Source: Branchiostoma floridae (lineage: Eukaryota; Chordata; Leptocardii; Amphioxiformes; Branchiostomatidae). From it: a stretch of DNA of 64,000 nt. The stretch is taken from positions 7,140,734 to 7,204,733 of the forward strand of contig NC_049989.1 of the NCBI RefSeq assembly GCF_000003815.2, given 5' to 3'. A model generated the notes under the pieces. It made no database searches, was not told the origin of the DNA, and saw nothing but the letters and a program-made list of their open reading frames with translations. The position numbers were made by a program, and so were the translations under genes. Every line of letters begins with the position of its first letter. The stretch's first letter is position 1. Below, in pieces: positions 24,601 to 38,200 of the stretch.

Positions 24601-27600
24601 ATATAACATATATATCAATTATGCAAATGAAGAGCTCGTGTTTATGAGGAATTACTATAATTCCATATTGGAAATGATGCAAATTTGATACTTGCGGCAT
24701 TACGAAGCTATCGTTAGACACAAATCTTGCACACAAAAAACTCAGGGCCATATGTGGATAAACGCCACAATAGTCTTTCCTGAGATATGATTTTCATACT
24801 TGGCGAAGGTATGAGGTCGTGGAACTCTACATTTATCTTTGGCACTCCTGGCTGTAGAGCGGCAGCTAGATACCCTGTAGTGATGACAAAACCAATGACA
24901 TTACTATGTCATTAGTTCTCGTGCATTTCTGGCGTTCGACTTGATTAGTCTACCCACGAAATTCCACTGGGGAGTAACCTTAGCTGCAATGGTATTGGTA
25001 ATTGAAAGCTGACCATTTTCTAAACAGGAATATGAAAGACATGTATCAAGTAACAAACTAATTTGTACATGTGATGGTCTCTTAAAAAATCTCAGACCAG
25101 TCCCTTCTTAAGTTTTGATTTTTGAGGGAAACAACCAAGGTTAGGCAAACACGGTACTGACAATATCCTTCCTCAACATACTTTAACAGATTGAAGTATA
25201 TAACCTGGCCCTGTACCCCTCGTGATGTGTGCGGGATGTGTCAGTTTACAGGATGGAGAGTGTCCGGTCCTTGTACATTCAACAAACTAAACCTGAAATT
25301 TGATGAGAACCCAAATAAACATGCTGAGGGCCAAGTTCAAATCTTATAATCACATCTTCCACCTGCCACTCATGGAACAGGTGCCAGATGTCAGCACTAA
25401 CTATGGCCTTGGACATGACGAAACTGGGATGTACTTTGGTTCTACATTCTTGGAAACGATAACGCTAACAGCAGGCCAGTGTTAGAAACATTTAAACCAC
25501 TGTTTGACAAATATTTCTATCTTGGCTCCCTGTGCTTTACTTTCAGCTAGTGTCTGCAGATGGGTATGTACGTTCTTGGAAACGATAACGTTAACAGTAA
25601 GGCAGTGTTAGAAACATGTATACGCCACTGTTTGACAAATATTTATTGGCTCCCGGTTTATTACTAGTGTCTGAAGATGTGTATGGTGAGTGAGGTCAAT
25701 GCTTAATGGAAAGGTAACGTCAACTGGAGGTTGCTGTGAAAGTACTACTAATATATATTTGTACTTTAGTAAGCTTCTGCTAACATAACTTGTCATTTCT
25801 TTAAAGGCAAAAGAAAGTGTAGAATAACCCAGACTAACCTAAGATTTCAAAATCATTGTGGAGTATATGTGAAAACAATCCGATGATCCATGGCGATTTG
25901 CACAGGAAGACGTTGTCTTGGACTGTGGTAGTTGGCCAGCGGTTTATGCGGTATTTTTTTTACAAAATGGGAACCTAAGCTAAACGGGCTTCAAACATCT
26001 AGCCTTCTTCTCGAGATATCAGTGCACGTTTTTATAAAGTTTGACCCTACTGTATCTTAAGCTTCTAGTGCGGGGTCAAACCTGGTATCACTAGAAAGGT
26101 CTATCTCCGAGTAATTGTAATCTGAAAACTAATATTTTTAAGTGTTAGCGTTTGCATAAAATCTACAATCTAGATATTTCATGGAGTTATGAGGTCGCCG
26201 AACCCTAGTTAAACAAGAAATCTTTTTAAAAAAGCTGTGCCTTGCCGCGTATTTTATGTTATTTTGGTAAGTTAGACTAGATTCTACGCTTAAAAATCAC
26301 GAGTTCCACATGTCGCCCCCCTCCCCCTCATTATCATAATTTATGTCAGATGAATTATTGGCACATTAAACAGGTTTTGTAAAACTTTTGACCCACAATG
26401 AATATGCATTATTTTTTATTACAAACTAAGTTCCTTCTGATGCAATTTGTGATATATATTCATATGAACATGGTGAGTTAAAGCGTAGATTTATTACGCT
26501 GGACCACATACAGTAACATGCGTCTAGAAGAGCGTTTTAATACTCGTCTGGAATGTACCATTGTCTAACTAAGCCATGAAACTCGGCAAGGAAAGAAGGG
26601 CCTTTGGAAGGGGCTTTGGAAGGGCTGGGTTAAAAGGTCCGTCCATTGATCCATGGAAAAAAGCTGGCGTAAAGCCTTGCCTGGCGGCAAGGCAAAAACA
26701 GATCTTTGGGGTAAATGCATTTTAGCTTACATACGTAAAGAATTGCTCATTTCAGTCATGGATACTGTTCTTACCACCGCAGATCTGCTTGGAGATGGAT
26801 TGGCTGGATCTGCCGGATTGGACTGGTGGCAGAAGGTCAGATTTGTATGGGGAGGGAGTGAACCATGCTATATTTGCTTGCAAATGTTCCCTATCTACTG
26901 AGTATAATTGCCTAATGCAGGCAAACAAAATAGTGTGTCTGACTACTGTGCATCATCTTATGTGCATCGTCTGATGCCCCTTTATGTCCCATGGGACCAG
27001 TGCACGGAGCTGTGCCCTCCAATCAACCCGCGTGACCCGGAGGTTAATAGGTACGTCCTCGAATTACCAGGGTGCAACGCGACACTCTGGCCAGGACAGT
27101 CGTAAATACAAAGGTGCATATATAGATAATTTGAAAATATCTCGCTAAATGCTACTAGTTGTTTCACTCTTATTGACGTATGGTTGTGTTCTCTGTGTGC
27201 TTTTCTAATATATGAATATTTCATGTAACTCTATAATAAAACAACGTGTTCTGATACCATACAGTAGTTAGATGATCGAAACATCATTAGACACTTTTTC
27301 TACTACATACTCCGGCCAAGACTATGCTGACAGGTGTTCCTGGTTCAAAACAACGTTTCCTTTTCCTACTCTTTAAAGTGATTGGGTTTAGCATTTCATC
27401 ACACATAGACCACAGTCAAATCCGGTTAGACTCCAGTCAAGTAGAGGCTTTGTGTTCAACATAAGGACTGAAAGTCAGCGTGGGTAAGGAAACCATCATG
27501 CGCTGCGTTAAAACAAACCCCCTCAAACCGTCTGTGACAGGCAGACAGCGTTTCCGCCATCCCGTTGAAGGTTATTCGGAAGGTGCTAAATCTTGGTCTA

Positions 27601-29270
27601 AGTCAAAACATGATATTCTATTTTACACGAGTCAAAGATCCCGTCTACGATTGATCAAGTCCAGGTTTGAAACCGCTACGCTATGGACATTCTGCTGAGT
27701 GCTTAGGTCTTTGGGTTGTGGGAAGAAAGAGCGTACGCGTTATTATTGTACAGTTATCCTCGCCCTTTGACAAATTCTCCGTCTCATAGTGCGAAAGGCA
27801 TTCCGAACCAATTAGTACGGGATCGGTACGATTACTTGACATTCTGTCTTCTTTATTTTTCTTGAGGGTATCGCCTGTGGGAACCACCTAACCATCCCCT
27901 AACACATGTATCCAATTCTGTCCCTGGTAGCTAGAACATTGCAGTTGAACCCCAACACCCAGATGGTTTAAGTCCTTTGACATATTCGTGAGGCACTGAT
28001 TTATTCTCAGAACGTTCACGGTCACTGTAATTGGCAAACAAAGCACTCGAAGAAAGCCCGCGTCAGAAAAACAGGGGAAAGGCTAAGCCAGTTAGAGTTA
28101 AGACTCTGGGTCGTCTTGCTCCAACGCATCTTTCCATAGAGCAGACGTTCGTCTTATAGTTTACCTCCGCTGCCTGCAGCATAATCCTTCATACTTGATC
28201 TAAGTACAGACTTCGACTGAGTTCAAGGGAAGGGTGCCTCGCGTAGCCCGGCCGCCCGACATACTTAATCTATTTGGTCTGGAGCAGACCCACAGTTCTA
28301 ACACCCACCAGGCCACTAGAAGAACCTGTTTCTCGTCCTTGATTGACGTTTTCCAAAACAAGCACTTCAGGAGCTTACACAGAGTCCCGGGGAAGCAAAG
28401 TAGGGGTTCAACTCTTCCTCTATGTTAACATCACGCTCTCTCCCGGGCCAGGAATCGTTAGTCTGGAAGTCTACGATATACAGATTCGGCATTACGGGAG
28501 ATGTCTCATAATTTTGATGACGTCATTCGTGCACCGGAAGTGACGATGCTGTCAGGTTCAAGACTCAAAGATTTTCGATGTCAGAATTATTGATGAAAAG
28601 AATACAAATGTTCGCATAACTTATAATGGTTTACTCTCACTATGTAAAGAAACTGAATAGATAAAGATTAGATAGAAAATAGATGTTCAAAACTTGTCTA
28701 CAAAGTAACAGACATTTCATTTGTATGACGATTTACCACGGTACATAATTGTGTAAACATTACGTACAATGTTATAAAAGCTTCCGTAACTCCTGCTGCA
28801 AAAATCTTTGCTCTCGTGGTACCCTCAACGCTCAACTGTATCGAAGTCGCCCAGTCCTGCCATAGGAGACTTTCAACAGTACAGTCTGTGGGAGATGAAG
28901 CTAGCCCAGGCCTACCAGACGACACAAGGGCTTGTTCAGGACTGTACTTCCAAATCACGGTCGACGTCTGAGTCGACGTTTTGCAACGACCTGACGACGT
29001 TTGCTGGTGCTTGTAGCGGAAGGCGTTTTTAGGCGAAACACCGGTGATTTTCCTAGAACATCGGCGGGCGAGACTTAAAGAAGTGTACGAGAGATTTTTG
29101 GACTTTCATTCATACATGACTGAGTCTGTACCCCGCATACTGAGTGTACAGCACTTATACCAGCTGGTTCTCAGGGCGTGTTGTTTGGGGCGTTGACAAC
29201 TACAAAGGAGTCTGGGTTTGTGAGAAAGGGACAAATCGCCTGTAGTGGACCTTATCGCAAAAGGACAACA
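24601..29270. other. No gene recognised between the tandem array and the EMI-collagen gene
   Basis: The only structure seen is a local duplication: TTCTTGGAAACGATAACG at 25448 recurs at 25575, followed in both by CAGTGTTAGAAACAT and CACTGTTTGACAAATATTT (period about 130 bp). Short ORFs across 25.3-28.5 kb resemble no family known to me and lack supporting splice context. The last few hundred bases before 29271 probably contain the EMI-collagen promoter and 5' UTR, but I see no clear core element. Confidence 0.5.
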
Positions 29271-32200
29271 ATGAGAACGGAGATGATACTCATAAGAACC
29301 ACATTGTCGCTGCTGGTGACTCTGGTTGTGTTGAACGTATCGTGTGTGGGGTCTACCAAGGCGCAGCGTAAGTCCACCAACGGGTACCAGGGAGGGACCA
29401 GGTAAGATTTCATGTGAATGTGATATAACGTTACATGCAGTTTTTACCAAGCAAATGTAACGAAGTGTGTTCAGGCGGAACATTGTTGTGAGTGTCAATG
29501 ATGGTGATGTTCAGGTGCAGATATGAATGCGTGATATCAGCATGTCTAATTGTCTCCTGAATCACTCCTTGTAATAACGTGGGCCCATGAGTGTTGCCCA
29601 GGTCACGTACCCTTTGTAGAGTCGAACACACACGACCGTAATTTTTCTGCACTCAATCTGTCTCGAAAGTGTTTGCACGTGTCCAAGGCTTTGTGTATCA
29701 TCAGATGCAACAATCGGTCCTTTGTGTACGCCCATGAAAACCTTAGCTGTGTCCTTTAAGAATCAGTTGGCTGGTTGAATATTATGTACTGGTTGCTACC
29801 CCCTGTTCCTATGATTTTTAACTGTAAGACATGGTGCCTCTGTCGGATAATATGAGGATGATTGCTAAAGATACCGAAGACAAGGTTGTGAACCTGACTT
29901 TGAAAATGTCTACACGTTAGGTACGAAGCACACTGCACTGCATTATTATTGCTCTCACGCCCATCCCGTCACTACTAAAATATTACATGGGTGTCGGGGA
30001 TAGCACACAGCGTACCGCACCTCGGCACGGCAGGAATTCTCACAGACTTGACTCTGGCCCGTGGATGGCATGTTAGGATGTGTGTATGGCGACATGGCGA
30101 CTACTCCTGTACTTTTCAGACACAGCCTCAAAAGTAACCATACAACACGTAGAGCCGTTTCCAGAAACATCACGTTTTTAGGTGCAGCTCTGTAAATACC
30201 TGACATGATCAGGTGGTCCTGTGGAATATTGAACAGTGATGTTTCGACTTTATCCCCACAGGACGACAACGCAGGAAAATTGCAAGATTGTTACGGGAAT
30301 TATTTAAACATTCCCTTGTGTTAACATTGTCCTTGATTCGTTTGTGGCGACAGAAGACCATCTCACCACGCCACTTGTACACATAACTCCCTATGTAATC
30401 CTATTTTATCTGGCATGGGGACTTCAGATGAATTATGTCCACTATAACTACCAATAAACTACCTAATGAGACCAATTGCAAGCCCGCCTCTAGACACTAC
30501 ACAAACAGAAGGTGCTAGCCCGTCCCCTGTTTAACCTGAAGGTAATGCCTTGAACCATGACATGTTAATCTAACACAGTTGTTCCACAACCCTGACTTCC
30601 ACAAACGTTATCTAATACATCTTAGATGTCAACATCTTAGTGATATCCATTGCATATACATGACCTTCCGTGAGACAGACATCCTTGTCTGAGCCGTGAA
30701 GCCGACAGATTTTGATATGGTGTTTACTTTGGAGCCTTTAAACCAACGTGCAAGTGTAATTATGACATCTGAAATCTTATACGATGCTGTTTATTAAGAA
30801 GATCACTATTATAAGTGACATGGCTTTAGGTTAAAATGTCATGCCCATAGTACCCAATAGACACTGTGAGAATTCTGGCTACTTTCCGGTTTGGATTAGT
30901 ACATAGACAGAAGGCCAGGTATAAGGTAAAACGAACTCCTCCTGGACATGTGTTTTCTGTTATACGTGCTTGTGCTATCTTTGTAATACCTGTGAGAACA
31001 AATTATGGCCACGGCCAGTTCTAGAGAGCTAAGTATGTCTTGTCCGCTCTTGCATCACTTGTCTGGAGGTGCCTTGGCAGCGATTATTTCTGATTAACAG
31101 TCTTGTCGCCATAGTCGTGTATGGATGGAGAAAGTCACGGCTTGTAACATTGATAAATAGTCAGAATCTGTTAGATGATAGATAAAGTCAGAAACAGTCA
31201 TCTGCGATCACCTGTATACGCTGAGCTGCAGGTGTAAGTTATTTTCCTCACACCCTGTAAATCTAACCCTTGTAGCATGTCTATTTAAAATCCATTATGT
31301 AAGCTTTTAATCATGCTGAAGTCAGACAGGTGGCACTGACAGTTCAAGGTGAACAGGAAGATGGCGACTTTGCTGCGGGCAGTCCTCTTTGGACTTGTTG
31401 AGTTTGAACAAATGTGGTGTGCTTATATTTATAATACTTTACATTGATTCAATCGGTTCAGAATGTCATCAGTTAATAGATTAAAGTGCATCAGAAAACG
31501 TGCTAAAAGTTGAGGTCGCGTAGTAACTTGTTAATTACCTTCGCCAAGAAGGTAAGAAGAGTTTGTTTTTGGCATCGTTTGCATGTGTGTTTGCGTGTAC
31601 ATGTATGTGTGTAGATGACCAACATAACTCTAGAATGCCTGGATGGATTGTGTTGATATCTAGTATTAGGGCAGGTCTTGTTTTGAATGATGCAAACATG
31701 TTATCGACTTGAATAAGCCAAGATCTGTGCAAAAATAAGACTTTTCAGTGTACCAATCACAGCTTAACCCTATCCAGGCTTAAGTAAGGTATGCAGCATC
31801 ACATCTTAAACGTTTTGCTGAGGAGGAAAAGAAGCTTATGGCGTCTGGTGTGTGGTTTTACCCGGCGGCTAGGCGGAAAGGAATCTTGGGAAAGGGGAAG
31901 TCTTATATTTTGTTTACAACTGATGATAACCAGTTGAAAGACGTGCTGTATTCGTAAGGCATGTTGCCTGTCTGTAGGGGAAGGTACTTAGGTGGTGAGG
32001 GATATATCATGATCACAACAGTAGGGTGAATACCTGCTGGCCAAGTTGTTTCAGATGATAGGTCTGTGCAATACTGAAGGGTATTGTCAAGTGTTTGAAT
32101 TTTGATTAACTGTACATTTTACAGGCCAAGGTTTCTAAAGATCAACAGATTAGGAAATATCTAGGCCAAAGGACGAACTGTGCACTGCTAGCAGTGGTGG

Positions 32201-35200
32201 TCCAAATGATGTATGGTGGTTTACAAATTTGTAGTCGGCTGTGGCTTTGCGAGCTCAGCTTGCTAAACGCTAATTAGAAAGTAGTGGCGCTTTGCACGCC
32301 AATTTTTCGGTCTGCTTGAAACAAGGCTGGACAAAGTAATCGAAACGCTCTCCAGGCTTAGCTACGCTTGTTATCGGTGGTGCGAGGATAATTTGGGGCA
32401 AGGCTGTGTCAAAACGTTTATGTTGGAAACTTCTTTTTTCTATAGTGGTAAAAAAAGAACAAAGCTTTCTGGAATAGTCTACACTAACAGAGTAACTATA
32501 CCGGTGTCTTGAAAATGGTCGTTAGTGTGTGTCTTAAAAGCATTCCACAGTGTGTTTAAGGGACCTCGGAATGCATAGGAATGCATATGTCTATACATAA
32601 ATATTTCTGTATTTATACATTCATGGAAATGTGATCCAATATTTAAGCAATCCAGACCTCACAGACTGGTTTGATAGAAATGTTCATTAGAACTTGTTTG
32701 ACAAGACTGCAGCTGGGCAAGTCGGCCATTTTGTTGGTCTAGATGTAATTTTTTATGTGTCGGTCGACGTTGTAGTGGTATAGCGGTTGCGAAGCCTGTA
32801 CCGAAGTAGCGAAGGCTGTACCGACGTGTCCTAGGCTTCGCAATCGGTCTATTGTGTGCATTACAACGTTGCACTTCAGATTAAACAAATGTTGGAAAAG
32901 CCACTTGCTGAACACTTAAGTTCAAGGGTGTCTGGCAGTCGTCCCAGAGTCACGCTTCAGGACTGACAGAGACTGATAACGAGATCACCGCCCGCGCGCC
33001 TTGCAGTTATTACTACATCCCCAGCCGACAGACAACCTCAACAGGTCAACAAGCTGGCGAGGTCGCAACGTTATCTCACATCTTGTACCGGTCTCGGCTT
33101 ATCTCGTGATTGAAAGACTGTAAGTTCTCATTCATCCGCCGGCTCCAACGTGTGTGGTGACGCGGTGAGAGGTAGCAGCAGACAGCACATGTCAGGTGCA
33201 CGGACGAACCGCGATTGCGTGCGGATCCGGCAAGTCGACAAGCTGGTCGGTTTTGTTATAGGGTTCTACCCGACTCCTCGGATACCCCTCGTTTGTTTCA
33301 CGACATCGTCTTGAATACCGTGTCAGTCTATTCCTGATGACCTGATCACATGCAGTTGTCATGCGTTACACAGTCGCCGCCTGCTTTCATTCATGACTTC
33401 TGTTTATGTATAATCAACAAGAACAATCTCTTCAGATGAATTTGAATCCTCAATATTTGACAATAAAAATCAGGTGGTATCAAGTTCAGTTTACAAACAT
33501 GTCAATTGTTACTTTGACTAAATTATTTTGTCTTAAAGCTGGCTGCGATCAGTTCAAAGCCCACCATGAACTAGTATACAAATTGTATTGACGCTATCGT
33601 TATTACGATTCTGTTGCTAAGAGAGCGGCACAATGGTTCTAAAGTAACCAGTCACTGCTGTCGCACGCTGATTACCTTCTGAGTAAACGTTCTCCAACTG
33701 CGAGGCAAAAAGCAGGCTCTTTGACACGCTACAACAAGCGGTTCTGTGAGAAACTCGATCAGGGTCAAGACGCCAGAATAGAGCTTCTTTAACTGCAGGC
33801 CACCCAGGGGAAAGTGAAGTTCGCTGAGTGACACCGGGAGCACGGCCTTTCTGGAGACCCTCACAGTAAACACAACTGTCGGGAGAGATGCCGAGGCCTC
33901 CCGGGCCGGTCGTCTTGCTCGGCCCGGCTGTCTTCTGTCCGTCCGTCATGATCGCCATCTCATCACCTTGACACCGGTAAATAAATGCTGGCTAAATAAA
34001 GTCTGCTTTTAGATGTCTGATTTAAGTAGCTCAGAACAACACGGTTGCTTCTAGACAATCCCACCATCTACCGTACCGGCAAACTGCAAATGAATTATGT
34101 TTCTTGAGCTAAACGTGCAAAAACAGCCCTGAAAACGTCATTGAATTCTAAACCCATACGGGTTTGTGTCAGTAAAAACCAGAGATATAGCTTGACTACT
34201 GACTTAGCTTGACACGCTAGAGTTTGTAGTCACGTGACACAATGCCTCCACGATCGTAAATATCCCAGGCTCCAACTGCCAGAACCCGGATGTTCGTCTA
34301 TCGCCATGACGCAACTATTGGGACTATGGGATCCTAGGAATGTCAGGATTTATTGTAGGGGGTGACACTACATTCAATTACACATCCAGAGCGTGTTAGG
34401 GCGACACTGACCTTGTATCTCTTGTGCTCTTCGCGTTGCACCTGGTTTCGAATGGAAGCTAGTGATTAATGGCGTCTGTGATCTTGGGTAGCAGAGTACG
34501 GGTGGTGTCTGGGGCCTTGGTTGGTCTTGGATCATTCTTACAAACTCTTTATCATGGCTTTATTAATCCAAGGAGGTTATAACCTCCTTGATCAATCAAA
34601 ATAAAATGTCGCATTAATCCAGAGTTACTTTAAGACCTGCTTATAAGACTCGGATGCCCAGGAGTGTTTTAATGTTTCCTCGTGCAAACTCCCTTTAATA
34701 GCAAAGAAATCTTTTTGTTTTCGAAATTTCACAGGGGCGCAGGCTCACATTGATATTGGCGGATGCACAAATCACAGATCCTCTTGAAATGAAAGATAGT
34801 ATACAGCAGAAGCCACATATATTCTGAATGATATAGTTCAAGTCCCAGGCGAGAAGACAATGGATGTTACATCCCAGACAGCTCTTAATGAGTGGTGTTT
34901 ATATGTTGATCCAACAAGACCCATATATACACCACTACCTCATATATTACACTCCTGTCTGCGCCGTTATCTCCCAGTCCCTGTCTCTGTCACGGCCGCC
35001 ATGCTCCCTGCAGAGATAAGTGCTTGTTTTCACACAAGATAAATAGGTGGCTGACCCAGCATAAATGTTTGGCGCGACTGAAGGGTTTCTACTTCTTCCA
35101 ATCTACACACTGGAGAGTATATTAGGGCTGCAGTGCGTTGTTAGGAATGGCAACAACTAAAGCAATATTAGCGACAATAATAAACGACAAGAAAACATAT

Positions 35201-38200
35201 ACGACGATATGAATTAGCATTGCGATTGGTTTTGACTTTTCTGTGTGTGCAGCATAACTCAAGAAGCTGTGGGTGGATCTGTGTGATATTTGTTATGTAG
35301 ATAGACGGTGGCAAATGAAGGACCATTTTGATTGAGGGCCCCTGACGCCTTCTCAAAGTACTGCAGCATAGCATTTAGTTTGTGTATCAACAATATAAGA
35401 TTATATAACACAAGCTACCGACGATGTGTGACGCGAGTCGCATAACTTACGCCTTGAGCTCTTGTCCGCTGAAAACAGAAAAGGTAAATCACCCAAAGTC
35501 CTTTTTTTAGAAATAGCATGTCTGCACAGTTTGTACCGAACTTAGAGGAAATATGTTCCTGCTTACCCTTTCAATTGACACTTACTAATATGTGATGAGG
35601 CACATATGAGAGGGTTATGCGTTGTAATTATATACAGAACACAGGCGGACTGTTGAAAGACACATAACTCTTTTAACAGGCCATGTTTCAGCAGCCAAAT
35701 GTTTGATCTCAGAGTTTACATAACCCAAGTTTAAAAGCCTGGCTAGTCCCCAAACTTAGCAGATGTAAGTTGTGAGGAGACCGCATGAAGTGTTATTTCT
35801 GTGTAAGTTATCCTTTGTTAACATTGACCGTAGACTGTCTGGCAATTTGAAGTAGAAAACATCCGGCTGACGAGTCCAACCCTGTTTAATGTTTAAGTAA
35901 CAGCCCGATTAATCTAAGTGGGTTTTAAATCTACTTTCACTTGTTTGCTTTTCTACTGTGTGAGGCTCGGTTTTTAATGGTTCAGTGTGATTAACTATAA
36001 TGGATTTGTTGATTTATGAACGTTGATTCAAATGTGGCTATTTTTTATTTTACAAAGACGTAGTAGATTCATAACATGATAGCGGTTGTATGATATATAT
36101 AATGAAGAAAATACATGTACTGACTATAATGTGTAACAGTACCAGTTATGCATTGTGACAAATTCTTTTTAGGTGCTTCTTCTTCCTTAGGGTGCCCAAC
36201 CTGAAACTAACAGCCTATTTAGCAGCCCATTCTGCAGCCGATTCAAGCAGCACGGGAGTTTAGCTCCTGGTATCACGATAGACTCTGAATAACCGCAAAA
36301 GGCCATAGTTTTCAAAAGCTCTTGCTTTTATCGTGATAACGTTGAATTTTTCCTTATTTTTCGTTCTCAGTAACTGGTGCGCCTACACAGTGTCCAAGCA
36401 GGTGTCCTGTAAGGTTAAGAATGGCTCGGCGGTCTACAAACAAGCCTACTACATGCCGGGGTGCTCCGTCTGGAAACCTGGCAACTGTTACAGGTAGGCA
36501 GGGGAGTATCTCATGTGGGGCATGTGGCATGGGCAAAGTCAAGACGTCACTGTGAGCCCTCTCACGGTTAGAGATCTGATCGCATGTGCAGCGACAGGTA
36601 TTCTAGGTGATATGTCAAAGGTAAATGCCCAGAAAAAGAATGCAGTTCTTGACTCGACCATATGTACCATTGTTTCAACGTCCAGACGTCGCCAAATGAT
36701 GATGATGATGATGATTATATAGAGGTGGTCACTAGCACAGATTTGACTATGTAATCGTGTTCACTATCTCTGCCAGGTACCGGCGGACAGTGCGTCCCAC
36801 CTACCGAGTGGCGTACAAGACCGTCACGGCCATGGAGTGGAGGTGCTGCCCCGGCTTCCAGGGAGCAACCTGTCAGGACAGTACGTAAACTAGAGTAGTC
36901 TCGTTGTAGTCTCCACCAGATTGATTACGTTTGCTTATAAGGACAATAATTTGACAGGTGAGTTTTGCTACCAAAGGAGTTGGCCGGCCGCTCAGCCAAC
37001 TTTCCGGAGGGGAAACATTTTAACCTTAGCATGGACTGACTATCCTGATTCTTTTGCGGAATTCTACGATCACCGTACCCCAGTAAGAAATTCTGGTGGG
37101 GTTAGTCTCATTAGTTCATTGCCCGGCTTTAATATTTTCCCACTATGTGCCAGAGGTAACAACGATTAGTCAGAGTACAATGATATTGTACGCGACAAGG
37201 AAACTCCAAGATGAGATCTATCGGGTTGATGAAGAGACAAACTGCGTCTCGAAAGATTCCCAAGCCACGAACTGTAGTTGTGTGTATTTTGTTCAAAATT
37301 TTGTCATTTGAAGGCAATTCATTGTATTTCCACAGCTTGCTTCAACTGCACTCGTCTGACAGCTCTAGAGAAGCGGATGAGTGCTCTGGAGAACACAGTA
37401 AGTCTTAGCATTTCACTCACTTTCTCTTTGCGATAACTGTAGAATATGTTTTATTTTCATGTGTTTGAACTTTGATCATGACTTAATTCTCCAACCTCAG
37501 TTAGCTACCATTACAGGAAGCTAGTCTGCGATTTTGTGTGGTACAGAATAGACCAAACGCAACTATTGAAATTTTACAGTTTTGTGAATCTCCTAGTCCA
37601 TATATAATATTCTTATTGCAGGGTCTACCGGTTAGTAGTGACACGAAAGATTTGCCAGTCGGCCCACCCCCTGTCACAAATGGCAAGAAAGCCGACTCGG
37701 AGGTGTTATCGACAGGACCTACAGGGCCCGTGGGTCCCCGCGGCCCTCCGGGTCACCCCGGGATCCCCGGGCGAGCGGGTCCCGAGGGCCCACGGGGAAG
37801 GCCCGGGGCACAAGGACCTACCGGGCCGCAAGGGCCTCCGGGACAACCTGGCTTACGGGGAGAAATAGGCTTACCTGGGGAACAGGGTGAGATAGCGAAT
37901 TATATTAATTTGGTGAGTTGTTGTTGTAGGTACGTAGCAAAAGTTATGAAATAGATGACGAGGATTAGACAAGTTATGTAGGGGTCAACTGCGTCGACTC
38001 CCTTGTAATTTTCTTAAATAAACTTGCATATAACTGTTACATACAATTTACGTTCTGGATCTTTTTTGTAGGTGAACCAGGCATGCCTGGGGCGCCAGGG
38101 TTCAGCATGGAGGGTTTGCCAGAAGGTATGCCTGACATGTCGGCACTACTCCGCAAGGTGGATCTCCTAGCGAACAGAGTATCCCTATTGGAGGAACTGA

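Noticed and set aside
25300-25485. ORF of 61 codons beginning MRTQINMLRAKF
   Set aside because: No family resemblance, no splice context and partial overlap with a local non-coding duplication.
26653-27105. Short overlapping ORFs with Cys and Trp content
   Set aside because: They change frame, match no domain I know and lack acceptor/donor pairs that join them.
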